DNA of 64,000 nucleotides from contig NZ_CP162133.1 of the NCBI RefSeq assembly GCF_040833955.1, forward strand, positions 2,983,501-3,047,500, written 5' to 3'. Of this stretch, positions 24,756 to 33,228 are shown piece by piece (position 1 is the first letter of the stretch; each line of letters opens with the position of its first letter). The stretch comes from Leptospira sp. WS60.C2 (lineage in GTDB: Bacteria; Spirochaetota; Leptospiria; Leptospirales; Leptospiraceae). The translations under genes were made by a program, and so were the position numbers. Below the pieces are notes generated by a model that was not told where the DNA came from, did no database searches, and saw nothing but the letters and a program-made list of their open reading frames with translations.

Positions 24756-26600
24756 ATGTACACCAAAATTCTAAAAAGAACAAAACTGATCTTGGCTGTT
24801 ACTTTGATTTTCCCGCTTTCCATTTCTTTTGCAGAGCCCATCCAAAATCCAAATCCAGAAACTCCAGTCGCTGAGACAAAACCTTACAGTTCCCCTATGA
24901 AAGAAAAGGGATTGGATCCAGATTTCAATCGCCATATGTTTGTCGAACCAAGTCTTTCCAAACACTCAGCAACCTCTTCTCAGTTTTGGCTGAATGATGT
25001 TTTGCGTTTTGGATTGTACTTACGCCCTAGACAAGAAAATCGCTATAATTTAGATTTTAATGCCTCAGACAAAGCGTATGTCGATCGAACCTTACAAACA
25101 TCCTCTTTGTACTTTCTTTTTGATCCGAGTCCTTACGTCCAAGCCAAAGTAACTTTACAAGATGCAAGGGTTTGGGGTGGTGAATCGCCAGCTTCAACAG
25201 GAGACCTCCGTGCTAATTTCTTTAATAACACGGCAGATCTATACTCCAGAAACCAAACCAATGCCGTTTCACTTAACCAAACTGGCGTTAGGGAAGCGTT
25301 CGTAGTATTAAACAAACTCCCCTTTTACTCAAAGATGCAAATTGGTCGCCAAATTTGGGCTTATGGAGACCAAAGGTTGATTGGTGGTGGGAATTGGACA
25401 GTGAATGGTCTATCGTTTGATGGAGTTCGTCTTATGTTTGAGTTTGAACAGATCAAACTCCATTTCCTAATGGCAAGACCCTATTGGACACAAAGTGGGC
25501 CGAACGGTGTTGTTTCTGCTAATGACCCGAAATTAAACTCCGCGGCTAACGGAACAGATACAACACTTGTCGGAACTTACAATAGTTTTACGATCCCAGA
25601 TTGGGTTACATTAGATCTTTATAGCATCGGCATTGTTAGGAAATGGAAACGAAATCCAACGAATCCCATCACTGGTCTTCCAGCAACTTCGCCAGATGAC
25701 CCACTTGCCACAAACCGAAGTAGACAAAACCAAAACCTAGTCACGACGGGCTTTCGCCTCACCAATCGTACAAAAGGAAATTTTTTACCGGAAGGGAAAG
25801 CATGGGATTTCACTTGGGAGTCTGCTTTCCAATCTGGTACATCGGGACGTAGAATCCAAGATCCGTATCTAAAAGAATATCTCCCGAATGAATGGGACAA
25901 TATTCGTACAGAAAGAGAAACGTATACAGGACAAATGCATGTATTCCAAACAGGATATACTTTTTTCAAAAAACTTAGATTAGGTGGTCAATTGTTATAT
26001 GCTTCTGGGGATAAAAATAGAGCCGATGGATCTCTTTCCACATTCCAAACATTAGCGAATCCTCGTTTTGGAGTGATTCCCTATTTCAATCAAGTAGCGG
26101 GGATTTCCGAGAATATTAACGCACAAAATCTCTACTCTAAATCGGTGAGTTTAACATATACAACAGATGCTTTTGGACAATTCCAAATCACCTACTTTCA
26201 AAATGACAAGGCCGAGAAACAAGATGCTTGGTATGCAATCAGTGGTGCACCAAACTCAACAGCCTCGATTGGAGAGAGAAATCCCTATCCTGTTTCGTCT
26301 GACAAAGGTAGTACGGAGAATTTTTCCAACAATTCTTACTCATCTCCTTATGCATTAGGGAAACGAATTTATACGGAAGTTGATTTGACTTGGCATGGCC
26401 AAATCAATGATTTTGTTTCCCTCTGGCTCGGTGTTGGTTATTTACAAGCGGGAGATGCGGTGAGAAATTATCGAAATAGTAAACTCCAATACAATGCACA
26501 AACCCAATCCTTTGAGTGGAACCAAAACTTTTTACAAGGCAGAAACCAATTAGCAAAAGAAGCCTATATGGCTTATGCGCAAATCAATGCTGCATTTTAG
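24756..26600 (+). CDS. Outer-membrane beta-barrel protein, alginate-export-like
   Basis: The protein has a signal peptide cleaved near SFAEP and a long series of amphipathic strands ending in an aromatic-flanked strand (MAYAQINAAF). The segment FYSKMQIGRQIWAYGDQR and the overall plan match the AlgE-like alginate-export family, often seen in leptospires. The start at 24756 is favoured over a GTG 12 bases upstream, which lies too near the GGAG motif. It lies 36 bases after sbtA and may be co-transcribed, possibly as the outer-membrane route for small anions (inference). Confidence 0.83.
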   Translation: MYTKILKRTKLILAVTLIFPLSISFAEPIQNPNPETPVAETKPYSSPMKEKGLDPDFNRHMFVEPSLSKHSATSSQFWLNDVLRFGLYLRPRQENRYNLDFNASDKAYVDRTLQTSSLYFLFDPSPYVQAKVTLQDARVWGGESPASTGDLRANFFNNTADLYSRNQTNAVSLNQTGVREAFVVLNKLPFYSKMQIGRQIWAYGDQRLIGGGNWTVNGLSFDGVRLMFEFEQIKLHFLMARPYWTQSGPNGVVSANDPKLNSAANGTDTTLVGTYNSFTIPDWVTLDLYSIGIVRKWKRNPTNPITGLPATSPDDPLATNRSRQNQNLVTTGFRLTNRTKGNFLPEGKAWDFTWESAFQSGTSGRRIQDPYLKEYLPNEWDNIRTERETYTGQMHVFQTGYTFFKKLRLGGQLLYASGDKNRADGSLSTFQTLANPRFGVIPYFNQVAGISENINAQNLYSKSVSLTYTTDAFGQFQITYFQNDKAEKQDAWYAISGAPNSTASIGERNPYPVSSDKGSTENFSNNSYSSPYALGKRIYTEVDLTWHGQINDFVSLWLGVGYLQAGDAVRNYRNSKLQYNAQTQSFEWNQNFLQGRNQLAKEAYMAYAQINAAF

Positions 26601-26660
26601 GAAAACACTGGATTTTTAGCTGGATTTACTTACAATGAAACTAAAATTAGAGTTTCGTCC

Positions 26661-27284
26661 ATGTTGGAAGCCCATCACAAACAAAGAAGGATTCGAAATA
26701 GTCTCTCACGTGAAGAAATTCGAGACGTCTCCCTCCTCATTCTAAAAGAAGAGGGCCTAGATGGTCTTTCCATGCGTAAAATTGCGAACCGACTTGGTTG
26801 CAGTGTTGCCAGCCCCTACTCATACTACGAAAGCCAAATTGATTTGGTCCAGGATTTGATTCGAACAGGGGAAGACGAACTCCTCTCCATGCTGAAAAAA
26901 GCAAGTGCCGAAGTACAATCTGGTTCCGCTTTTGACCAACTGGCCGCCATTGCCCGTGCCTATTTTCATTTTGCCAGTAATAACCGTGAACTTCACAAAG
27001 TGATGTTTGTGACTGATTATGGTGGAGTGCACCGAAAGGCGTTCCCTCAACTCCCCAAAAGTTATCGATTCTTTTTAGAGACCGTACGGATCGGATTTGA
27101 TTCTGGTGAGATACCTTATCCTAAAAATGAATACCCTGCCATTGCCAGAATGATGTGGAGTTGGATGTATGGTGTGATTGTTTTGGATATGACAGGCATG
27201 CTCCGAAAAAGAAAAGGAGCAGGAAATCCCATTGAAGAAGGAATTTCCTATTTCAAAAAACTACTCAGCAAAAAACCAGACTAA
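26661..27284 (+). CDS. TetR-family transcriptional regulator
   Basis: The 207-residue protein has a TetR helix-turn-helix (about 27-72: LSMRKIANRLGCSVASPYSY) and a C-terminal domain of the WHG type, seen in regulators of fatty-acid and efflux genes. It ends overlapping the convergent acyltransferase gene by 4 bases. No strong ribosome-binding site or palindrome was found in its short upstream gap, and its targets are unknown. Confidence 0.87.
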   Translation: MLEAHHKQRRIRNSLSREEIRDVSLLILKEEGLDGLSMRKIANRLGCSVASPYSYYESQIDLVQDLIRTGEDELLSMLKKASAEVQSGSAFDQLAAIARAYFHFASNNRELHKVMFVTDYGGVHRKAFPQLPKSYRFFLETVRIGFDSGEIPYPKNEYPAIARMMWSWMYGVIVLDMTGMLRKRKGAGNPIEEGISYFKKLLSKKPD

Positions 27285-28066
27285 CTAGCGCTTGTTGACA
27301 TTTCCATCCCGTCATTATCCTCTGACACTATCTCCGTTGATACTAGATTCAATTCTTCTTTTGATTGACTGGCTATACTCACTTGTTTTTTCGTCAATTG
27401 GTTCAAACGAATGAGTTCGGTTTTAATCACACCCATCACTTCTGTTGTGTCATTTACTTGCCAAACAGGATTTCCGACAGACAAACGAATGGGTTTGTTT
27501 AAATTATATGCATCGAGATACAAGGGAACAATTGGTAAATTGTATCGTTTGCTAAGAACCACCATGCCAGGATAGAGTTTCCGAGACTTTCGAAATCCCC
27601 TATACCAGGATCCCTCTGGAAAAATTCCAATTCCTAAATTCCCTTTTTTGATTCGTCTTTGGAAATCTTTGATTGTGGCTGGATCTGATTCATTTCGATT
27701 CAGAGGGATGAGATCGATTGATTTCACAATCCCTTTTACAACTTGTTCTTTTCTTCGAAGCCATTTTGATTTTCTACCCTTGTTTGCCATTCCAGAATCA
27801 TAACTGGTAAGTGCTGTGGTATAAATGCCATACCGTTTAAGGACACCGCGAATGACATAAGCATCGTAAGGCATAGTAATCAATCTTAATAATTTATTTC
27901 TTGGTTTGATATGATTCGAAATGAATATCGCAGATTTTCCGTTTAACTGTCGTAAAACGAAATCGTCTTGAATCTCTACTTTTTTGTTTCCATATTTGAG
28001 TCGCATGGGTTTCACTACGATCCACATCAAAACAAATCCTATAGATCTTCCGACATAATAAAACAT
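27281..28066 (-). CDS. PlsC-family acyltransferase
   Basis: The start at 28066 has AAGAGG seven bases upstream; an ATG 30 bases earlier has none. The product is about 261 residues with an N-terminal membrane helix. PlsC motifs are visible: ISNHIKPRN (motif I, with Asn where HX4D normally has Asp), FPEGSWYR (motif III) and LPIVPLYLDAY (motif IV). Such enzymes acylate lysophosphatidic acid or related lipids at the inner membrane. The altered motif I makes activity uncertain. Confidence 0.8.
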   Translation of the reverse strand: MFYYVGRSIGFVLMWIVVKPMRLKYGNKKVEIQDDFVLRQLNGKSAIFISNHIKPRNKLLRLITMPYDAYVIRGVLKRYGIYTTALTSYDSGMANKGRKSKWLRRKEQVVKGIVKSIDLIPLNRNESDPATIKDFQRRIKKGNLGIGIFPEGSWYRGFRKSRKLYPGMVVLSKRYNLPIVPLYLDAYNLNKPIRLSVGNPVWQVNDTTEVMGVIKTELIRLNQLTKKQVSIASQSKEELNLVSTEIVSEDNDGMEMSTSAS

Positions 28067-28213
28067 AACTTTTCCTCTTAATTGGTATGTGTCCATCCCG
28101 TGCCAGAGGTTGCAAAAGTTTCACAAAGAATTTCGCTACAATTCCAATACAATTCTGTTTCAAGTGGTACGTTTTTGGTTCGTAGAAATCCTAGAATTAA
28201 AAATTGACAATCT

Positions 28214-28325
28214 AAGGTTTCCCAAAATCTTGGAAAATACCTTCAGGGAGGAAACAGGTGTAAATCCTGTGCTGACCCGCAACTGTATTCCAAACGTATG
28301 TTTGGTGAGCCAGATCTTCCCCGTA
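28214..28325 (+). ncRNA. Cobalamin (AdoCbl) riboswitch
   Basis: The leader contains the conserved core of the cobalamin element: AGGGAG (28244-28249) and GGTG (28257-28260), then AAATCCTGT, then CCCGCAACTGT (28276-28286), and finally GCCAGATCTTCC (28309-28320). ACAGG and CCTGT pair as the core helix, and a 5' aaggt pairs with acctt before the core. The element ends about 200 bases before the lipoprotein at 28526. In this class, adenosylcobalamin binding represses expression. The 5' limit is approximate. Confidence 0.9.
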
Positions 28326-28388
28326 AAGCACTCCACGCGGAAATGGAACTTTACACACTGAATCCGAATGTCTACCATTTGGAGGAAA

Positions 28389-28414
28389 GGGGCCCCGAAG
28401 GCATCGGGGCACCC
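28389..28414 (+). promoter_or_regulatory. GC-rich hairpin in the riboswitch leader (expression platform candidate)
   Basis: GCCCCGA (28392-28398) and TCGGGGC (28404-28410) pair perfectly around a 5-base loop. Three more G-C pairs lie beyond a bulged A. It follows the riboswitch core and has no U run directly after it, so it is either a non-standard terminator or part of a mutually exclusive fold. Which of the two cannot be told from sequence alone. Confidence 0.5.
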
Positions 28415-28525
28415 GAAACAAGCATTACAATGTTGAATTTTACATTTGGAATTTTTTTCCAATAGAACCATTCGTTGTCATCTTTTGGCTCGGTGTTCCC
28501 TAAATATTAACTTTAGGAAACGTTT

Positions 28526-29167
28526 ATGAAACAAACCCTCTTTCAAACCTTAGTCCTTTTAGGACTTACCTTTTTATTCACTGCCTGCCAAATGGAACCA
28601 CAAGTTCCCGAATCAGAAGCAAATGAAAATTTACTCGTTGGACTTTTAGCAGGAAGTGGGCTCTCCACTTCTTTTCTTTTGGAATACAACGGTCAATGGA
28701 ACGCAGGTTATGCGTATGATGCAAATGGTAAAGTGACACAAGCATCATTGACGGGTAGGCTCATCATCGCCACTAACCCAGATGGATCAGGAAGTATTAT
28801 TTCAGGATTCGAAAAAAATTCAGACTATTTTGGTGGAGGAGATACTACGTATCGTATTTTGTCTTTTGATAAGTCCACTCGCAGATTGTATTACCAAAAC
28901 ACACCAGGAGGGAATAACTTTAATCATTCAACGTTTGGTAGGATTGATTATACACCTGTTACCACTTCTGGTTGTGAATTTGGGGCCACCAAATGTTTCT
29001 ATTTTTGTGAAACATTATCTAACAAAGCTACTTACTCAGAAGTGTTAGCGAGCACCGTGACAAGTGATCCAGCGAAATATACGACTAATGGCTGTGGAGA
29101 AATATTTAAATCGACTTATAGTCGAGCTTTATTGAGAACTGAAAACTCAACTTGGACTGGACTTTAA
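28526..29167 (+). CDS. Lipoprotein under cobalamin riboswitch control
   Basis: The 213-residue protein has a signal ending in LFTAC (Cys21), then an acidic tether (VPESEANEN) and a beta-rich, Gly/Thr-rich body. Paired cysteines lie near the end (GCEFGATKCFYFC). I do not recognise the fold. It is the first gene after the riboswitch and is followed 39 bases later by a second lipoprotein. A surface or periplasmic role in catching or delivering vitamin B12 is the natural inference. Confidence 0.82.
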   Translation: MKQTLFQTLVLLGLTFLFTACQMEPQVPESEANENLLVGLLAGSGLSTSFLLEYNGQWNAGYAYDANGKVTQASLTGRLIIATNPDGSGSIISGFEKNSDYFGGGDTTYRILSFDKSTRRLYYQNTPGGNNFNHSTFGRIDYTPVTTSGCEFGATKCFYFCETLSNKATYSEVLASTVTSDPAKYTTNGCGEIFKSTYSRALLRTENSTWTGL

Positions 29168-29206
29168 TTCTCAATTTTTAGAATCAGGAAAGGATCCCAC
29201 AATTTT

Positions 29207-30067
29207 ATGAAAGCAAATCACCAACTTACTTTTTTCTGTTTCATCTTTTTGTGGATCGTTTCCTGCAAACCATCTGCTTCTTCTTCCGACGAAACTTTGG
29301 CGGCTCTCATTCCCTTACTCGGAAGCAGTGCCGCTACAGCGAACCTCTGTCCAAAATCCGCACCTCCCTCCGATATCTTTTTGGCAAATACCATCGTGAG
29401 TGCCTCATCAAGTATTTCTGGATTTTCGGATCCAACAAAAGCAATCAATGGAGTTTGTGGGGCTGGAGAACTGGCGGGTTCGTTGGATGTGTATGCACTC
29501 GAAAAAACAGGTGCTGGTGCAAGTATGATCCTAAGTTGGGGCGGACGGATTGTGAAGAATGTGGCCGACTATGATTTTATCATCTACGATAATAGCTTTC
29601 GTATCTCAAGCGACACTAATACCTATGCGATGGACCCCTCCGTGGTCCAAGTCTCCTTTGATGGAAACAAATTCTGCGGTTTTAATCCTAGTTATACGGG
29701 TAACAGTGGAACGATCAACCAAATGGCCAGCTGGACAAAGTTTGGTGGATTAAGACCGGTTTACTACAATATGACCACCAATCCATTGTCAAACGAAGAT
29801 TTATTCTTAGATCCTCGGACTGATGGTTTCCTCATCGGTGGAGGTGATGGATTTGATTTAGATGATTTGAATGCTAGTGATCCTAACGATGTTAGTTGTG
29901 AACCTGCAGACGTAACCTATATCCAAACCAATGGCTTTAAATTTATCAAAATTACCTCTGCAAGTGCTGTAGATAATCCAAGCACACCAGGTTCCAAATT
30001 CCCATGGCCTCCCGGAAGTTACAATGGAAGTGATGTCGATGGAGTGGTGGCACGCGAACTCCAGTGA
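29207..30067 (+). CDS. LIC_13355-like lipoprotein, putative cobalamin-associated surface protein
   Basis: The 286-residue protein has a signal ending in WIVSC (Cys20) and a Ser-rich tether. Its beta-sandwich-like domain includes the run YDFIIYDNSFR and later VVQVSFDGNKFCGF and FIKITSASAVDN. That layout (a gap-free sheet with an Asp-Asn and a VSxDG element) occurs in secreted cell-surface proteins associated with B12 transport in other bacteria. I recognise it as the Leptospira family named after LIC_13355. The cobalamin riboswitch upstream supports B12 capture. No binding residue can be named. Confidence 0.82.
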   Translation: MKANHQLTFFCFIFLWIVSCKPSASSSDETLAALIPLLGSSAATANLCPKSAPPSDIFLANTIVSASSSISGFSDPTKAINGVCGAGELAGSLDVYALEKTGAGASMILSWGGRIVKNVADYDFIIYDNSFRISSDTNTYAMDPSVVQVSFDGNKFCGFNPSYTGNSGTINQMASWTKFGGLRPVYYNMTTNPLSNEDLFLDPRTDGFLIGGGDGFDLDDLNASDPNDVSCEPADVTYIQTNGFKFIKITSASAVDNPSTPGSKFPWPPGSYNGSDVDGVVARELQ

Positions 30068-30204
30068 GTCCACTCACCATTATGTCGGATGATTGATCAC
30101 CGAGAAGGCTTTCGAAAAAAACATTCTATTTGAGTTCGTATTTCAGTTGACCAATTTTAAAAAAAGGATTCTTTTTTTAGAACCACTCCTCTGGCGAATT
30201 CACT

Positions 30205-30984
30205 TTGAGCGAAAACCTTTATACACAAAAAATTTCCATCCAGGATGAGATGCCCAGGTTATCTGCACAGGCGAACCTTCTCAAACTCTTATTGGAGCCC
30301 TATTTAGATTCCATCGAATACGAAAAAGAAGTGGGAACCGCACTCGATGCAGGAGCGGGTCCAGGGGTTCTCACCAGTTTTCTTGTGAAGAAAAATCCCA
30401 ACCTCAAATGGTCAGCTTGTGACATCTCCGAGGATATGGTGCAATATTGCAAACTCGTCTATCCAAAAGTAGACTGGAAGGTCTCCGATGTACGGTCTCT
30501 AGATTACCCAGACAATCATTTTGATTTTATTTTCAACTCGATGGTTCTAATTCACATCAAAGAACCAGAAAAAGCATTAAAAGAATTCTACCGTGTGTTA
30601 AAACCAGGAGGAAAGGTTCTCATCCATTGTCCCAACGACAAAACCTTTACAGGACCTCCTGTTCTTTTGGATATGGTAGCAAAACATGCAACCATCCATC
30701 CAGCGGATCGGTTTGTGATGGAAAAAGTCCCAAAGATCATGGAAGACTTAGGGTTCCAATTGAAACATAGAACAGATTTCATTGCATCCAATGATGGCAA
30801 TGATGACAAACCGATCGTAGAATATCCCAAAATTCATTTGGGTATGATGACTGGTTGGTCTATGATGTCCTTTATGGGCCATCCAGAAGGGATGCAGGAT
30901 CTTTACTCCAAATTGCAGTCAGAGTATATGTCCAATCGTGTGAAATTCACGATCAAATTAGAAACGCATTTATACCAAAAATAA
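30205..30984 (+). CDS. SAM-dependent methyltransferase
   Basis: The 259-residue class I methyltransferase has the SAM-binding motif LDAGAGPGVLT (about 47-57) and the acidic end of strand 2 in SACDISEDMV. FDFIFNSMVLIHI and the post-motif YRVLKPGGKVLI are also present. The substrate is not evident. The likely start is a TTG at 30205 with a weak ribosome-binding site; an ATG at residue 15 is the alternative. It ends 12 bases before the anti-sigma-type gene, suggesting that it belongs to the signalling cluster. Confidence 0.85.
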   Translation: MSENLYTQKISIQDEMPRLSAQANLLKLLLEPYLDSIEYEKEVGTALDAGAGPGVLTSFLVKKNPNLKWSACDISEDMVQYCKLVYPKVDWKVSDVRSLDYPDNHFDFIFNSMVLIHIKEPEKALKEFYRVLKPGGKVLIHCPNDKTFTGPPVLLDMVAKHATIHPADRFVMEKVPKIMEDLGFQLKHRTDFIASNDGNDDKPIVEYPKIHLGMMTGWSMMSFMGHPEGMQDLYSKLQSEYMSNRVKFTIKLETHLYQK

Positions 30985-30996
30985 ACGGAGGCAAAA

Positions 30997-31554
30997 TTGA
31001 ATCAAAAGGCACCTATCATCATCGGTGAATACCACATCATTCCAGAGAATTTGCCTGCGGATGGTCAATTGCGATTGGTTTTCCAACCGATCGACATGAC
31101 GACCTACTGGAGGAGATGTGGACTCACAGCCAATTTCGTTGCTGGTTTTTATTCTTATTGTTACGAAGAAAGTGAGACCAAAGCCAATTCGCTTTCCACC
31201 ATCATCAATGAACTATTAGAAAATGCCTCCAAATTCTCCAAAGCGAGAGAGGGCAGAATCAATGTGGAATTAAAACAATACGGAAATCTTTTAAGAATTG
31301 ATGTTTTAAATGTGGCGTCAAAAACCTTAAGAGATAGTTTTGAGTTTTTCGTGAACAAACTCATATCAGAAAATGTGGAGGAGATGTATTTTTCTACACT
31401 CGAAACCAAAGAAGATGGTGATACCAAGTCTGGACTTGGACTGTTAATGATGCTAAAGGACTATCCTGTTCGTTTTGGTTATAGTTTCACTGAGATCGAT
31501 GCCGATACTCATGAAATCACGGTAAGAGCAATTATCAACGTAGAAGAGATATAA
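30997..31554 (+). CDS. Anti-sigma-factor-type ATP-binding protein (slr1658-like)
   Basis: The 185-residue protein starts at TTG with CGGAGG seven bases upstream. It has a GHKL ATPase fold with the N box INELLENASKFS and a late Gly motif KSGLGLLMMLKDYP. This resembles the slr1658-type regulators that act on a partner STAS protein. The STAS gene follows after 13 bases, and a SpoIIE phosphatase lies nearby, so a kinase-STAS-phosphatase partner switch is the natural reading. A paralogue lies at 35715. Confidence 0.85.
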   Translation: MNQKAPIIIGEYHIIPENLPADGQLRLVFQPIDMTTYWRRCGLTANFVAGFYSYCYEESETKANSLSTIINELLENASKFSKAREGRINVELKQYGNLLRIDVLNVASKTLRDSFEFFVNKLISENVEEMYFSTLETKEDGDTKSGLGLLMMLKDYPVRFGYSFTEIDADTHEITVRAIINVEEI

Positions 31555-31567
31555 TAGGCGAAGCTTC

Positions 31568-31915
31568 ATGGAAATCAAAGATTTAGATTACAACATACAA
31601 TACGACGAAGCCACTAAGACTGTCAAATTCACTGGATCCATCCGCTTGCAGAACTTACCCGCTTATGAACCTATTAAATTATTCTTAAGAGATGTCGCAA
31701 AACAATGCCAAGGGGCACTTCTTACGATGGACTTTCGCGAACTTCAATTTGTGAACAGTTCTGGAATCACAACACTTTCGATGTTCATCATTGATTCTAG
31801 AAAAAGTGCTACCTACCAGATCAAAATCCAAGGATCTCTCAATGTTTCTTGGCAATCAAAGTCTCTTTCCAATTTCAAAAAACTTTGGGACCAAGTGGTT
31901 TTGGAAATTTCCTAA
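31568..31915 (+). CDS. STAS-domain anti-anti-sigma-type regulator (slr1659-like)
   Basis: The 115-residue single-domain protein has the STAS core DFRELQFVNSSGITTLSMF, which contains the Ser pair usually phosphorylated by the partner kinase. It follows the anti-sigma-type ATPase by 13 bases. It is expected to be phosphorylated by that ATPase and dephosphorylated by a SpoIIE protein such as the one at 33229. No sigma factor gene is near, so the output may be something other than a sigma factor. Confidence 0.87.
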   Translation: MEIKDLDYNIQYDEATKTVKFTGSIRLQNLPAYEPIKLFLRDVAKQCQGALLTMDFRELQFVNSSGITTLSMFIIDSRKSATYQIKIQGSLNVSWQSKSLSNFKKLWDQVVLEIS

Positions 31916-31942
31916 ACCACCAATCCACTCACTCTCTCTAGT

Positions 31943-33109
31943 TCACTTCGAACTTCCGCCCATCTCGTACAACCTTCTAAATTCGAGCATGCGGCGGGAC
32001 ATCTCGTTAAATCTTTGCGCTAAGATGACAAACAAATTGGTAAGAAGTTTCACCGCTAAGGTAGGACTTTGGATTTCTAATTTTTGAAATTCCGTTGGCG
32101 TGAGGATGAGAAGTTTCGCATGATCTCGCACCACAATATCTGCATTCCGATTGGACTTTGCGACAAAACCCAATTCTCCAAAGATTTCACCTTGGTTTAA
32201 GATGGAAATGGTGGAACGAACACCATCCTCACGATTCACAATCACTTCCACACTTCCTTCTAATACACAAAACAATCCCTGGCTTTCCTGGTTTTGGTGG
32301 AACACAATGTCGCCATCCTCATAATCAATCAGATCAAGCATGGACAAAAGTTTTTTGGATTCTTCCTCAGTAAACCCTCGCAAAAAGGAGAGGAACTGAC
32401 TGGGAGGAAGCATCATATCATGAACGATATTTTGCCAAACCTCATCCCCTTCCATGGAGAAGAGTGGTCGAATGTCTTTGTATTCTGGGAACTTGGTTTC
32501 AAACAGATGAGCAAGTTCTGTTCCGGCAGGATAGCGCTTTGCCAAACGAAGGAAAGGTGAATGGATTTGTTTTAAATATTCATTATCGTCTAACAAAAAT
32601 ACCATGGGAATTACAATCCCATATTCAGGATGGTGGATGTTCTTTTTGTACATCCTGTACCCAACCTGGTTGTACAAACGCACCAAATGAGGATTGGTAT
32701 CAATAAAATCGATTAAGATCCCATTTTCTCTGGCATGTTCATAGATTTTCATGCAAAGCATACTCGCTGCGGCTGTATGGCGGAATTCCCGTTTCACCAT
32801 GAGTTTTGTGGACATCGAAACTTTGTCTGGATAAAAGGGCCGAAACAAATCCATTTCATATAAGTCCTCACATTCCAAACTTCCATCCTTACGAAAGTTG
32901 ATGCGAACGGTTCCGATGATTTCTCCTTCTTCCGTTTCCGCGAGGAAAAGGTGCCCTGTTTCATCAAAGGGTTCCTTGATCATTTTGGCGGTGTGGTCGG
33001 CGTATTCCTGGACTCTGTTCATTTCTTGAACATAGATATCGTAACGGAGGCGGTAAATTTTATTACGATCTTCCTCGGTCGTTGCCAAATGGACTTTGAT
33101 ATGACTCAT
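31943..33109 (-). CDS. FeeM/GNAT-like acyltransferase fused to a cyclic-nucleotide-binding domain
   Basis: The 388-residue cytoplasmic protein has an N-terminal GNAT domain (about 1-190). Its opening (NKIYRLRYDIYVQEM) and the MSTKLMVKREFR segment resemble N-acyl amino acid synthase FeeM and autoinducer synthases. The C-terminal CNB domain (about 245-365) has a phosphate-binding cassette FGELGFVAKSNRNA, with the Glu and Arg needed for cNMP. AAGGAGGAGG precedes the ATG. A cAMP-gated acyltransferase is inferred. A class III cyclase lies 1.6 kb away on the other strand, and the gene is divergent from the SpoIIE gene. Confidence 0.85.
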   Translation of the reverse strand: MSHIKVHLATTEEDRNKIYRLRYDIYVQEMNRVQEYADHTAKMIKEPFDETGHLFLAETEEGEIIGTVRINFRKDGSLECEDLYEMDLFRPFYPDKVSMSTKLMVKREFRHTAAASMLCMKIYEHARENGILIDFIDTNPHLVRLYNQVGYRMYKKNIHHPEYGIVIPMVFLLDDNEYLKQIHSPFLRLAKRYPAGTELAHLFETKFPEYKDIRPLFSMEGDEVWQNIVHDMMLPPSQFLSFLRGFTEEESKKLLSMLDLIDYEDGDIVFHQNQESQGLFCVLEGSVEVIVNREDGVRSTISILNQGEIFGELGFVAKSNRNADIVVRDHAKLLILTPTEFQKLEIQSPTLAVKLLTNLFVILAQRFNEMSRRMLEFRRLYEMGGSSK

Positions 33110-33228
33110 ACTTGCCCTCCTCCTTAAAAATTTGAAAAATCATTTGCAATTTATGCAAAATGTATGACGTTATCAGTTAATTTCCTGCATTCTCTAGAAC
33201 GAAATATAAAGAAAGAAACCTTTACTCT

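Noticed and set aside
28368..28436. Possible 22-codon leader peptide after the riboswitch
   Set aside because: There is an ATG, but no ribosome-binding site at good distance. The frame crosses the strong hairpin, so chance is more likely.
28160..28471. 103-codon open frame on the minus strand across the riboswitch
   Set aside because: It covers the conserved riboswitch bases, which explain the sequence better. The translation has no protein-like pattern.
33130..33165. Inverted repeat TTTGCA-N5-TGCAAA between the CNB fusion and the SpoIIE gene as a CRP site
   Set aside because: It does not match the TGTGA-N6-TCACA pattern and is only 6 bp per arm. A CRP-like protein is not encoded here.
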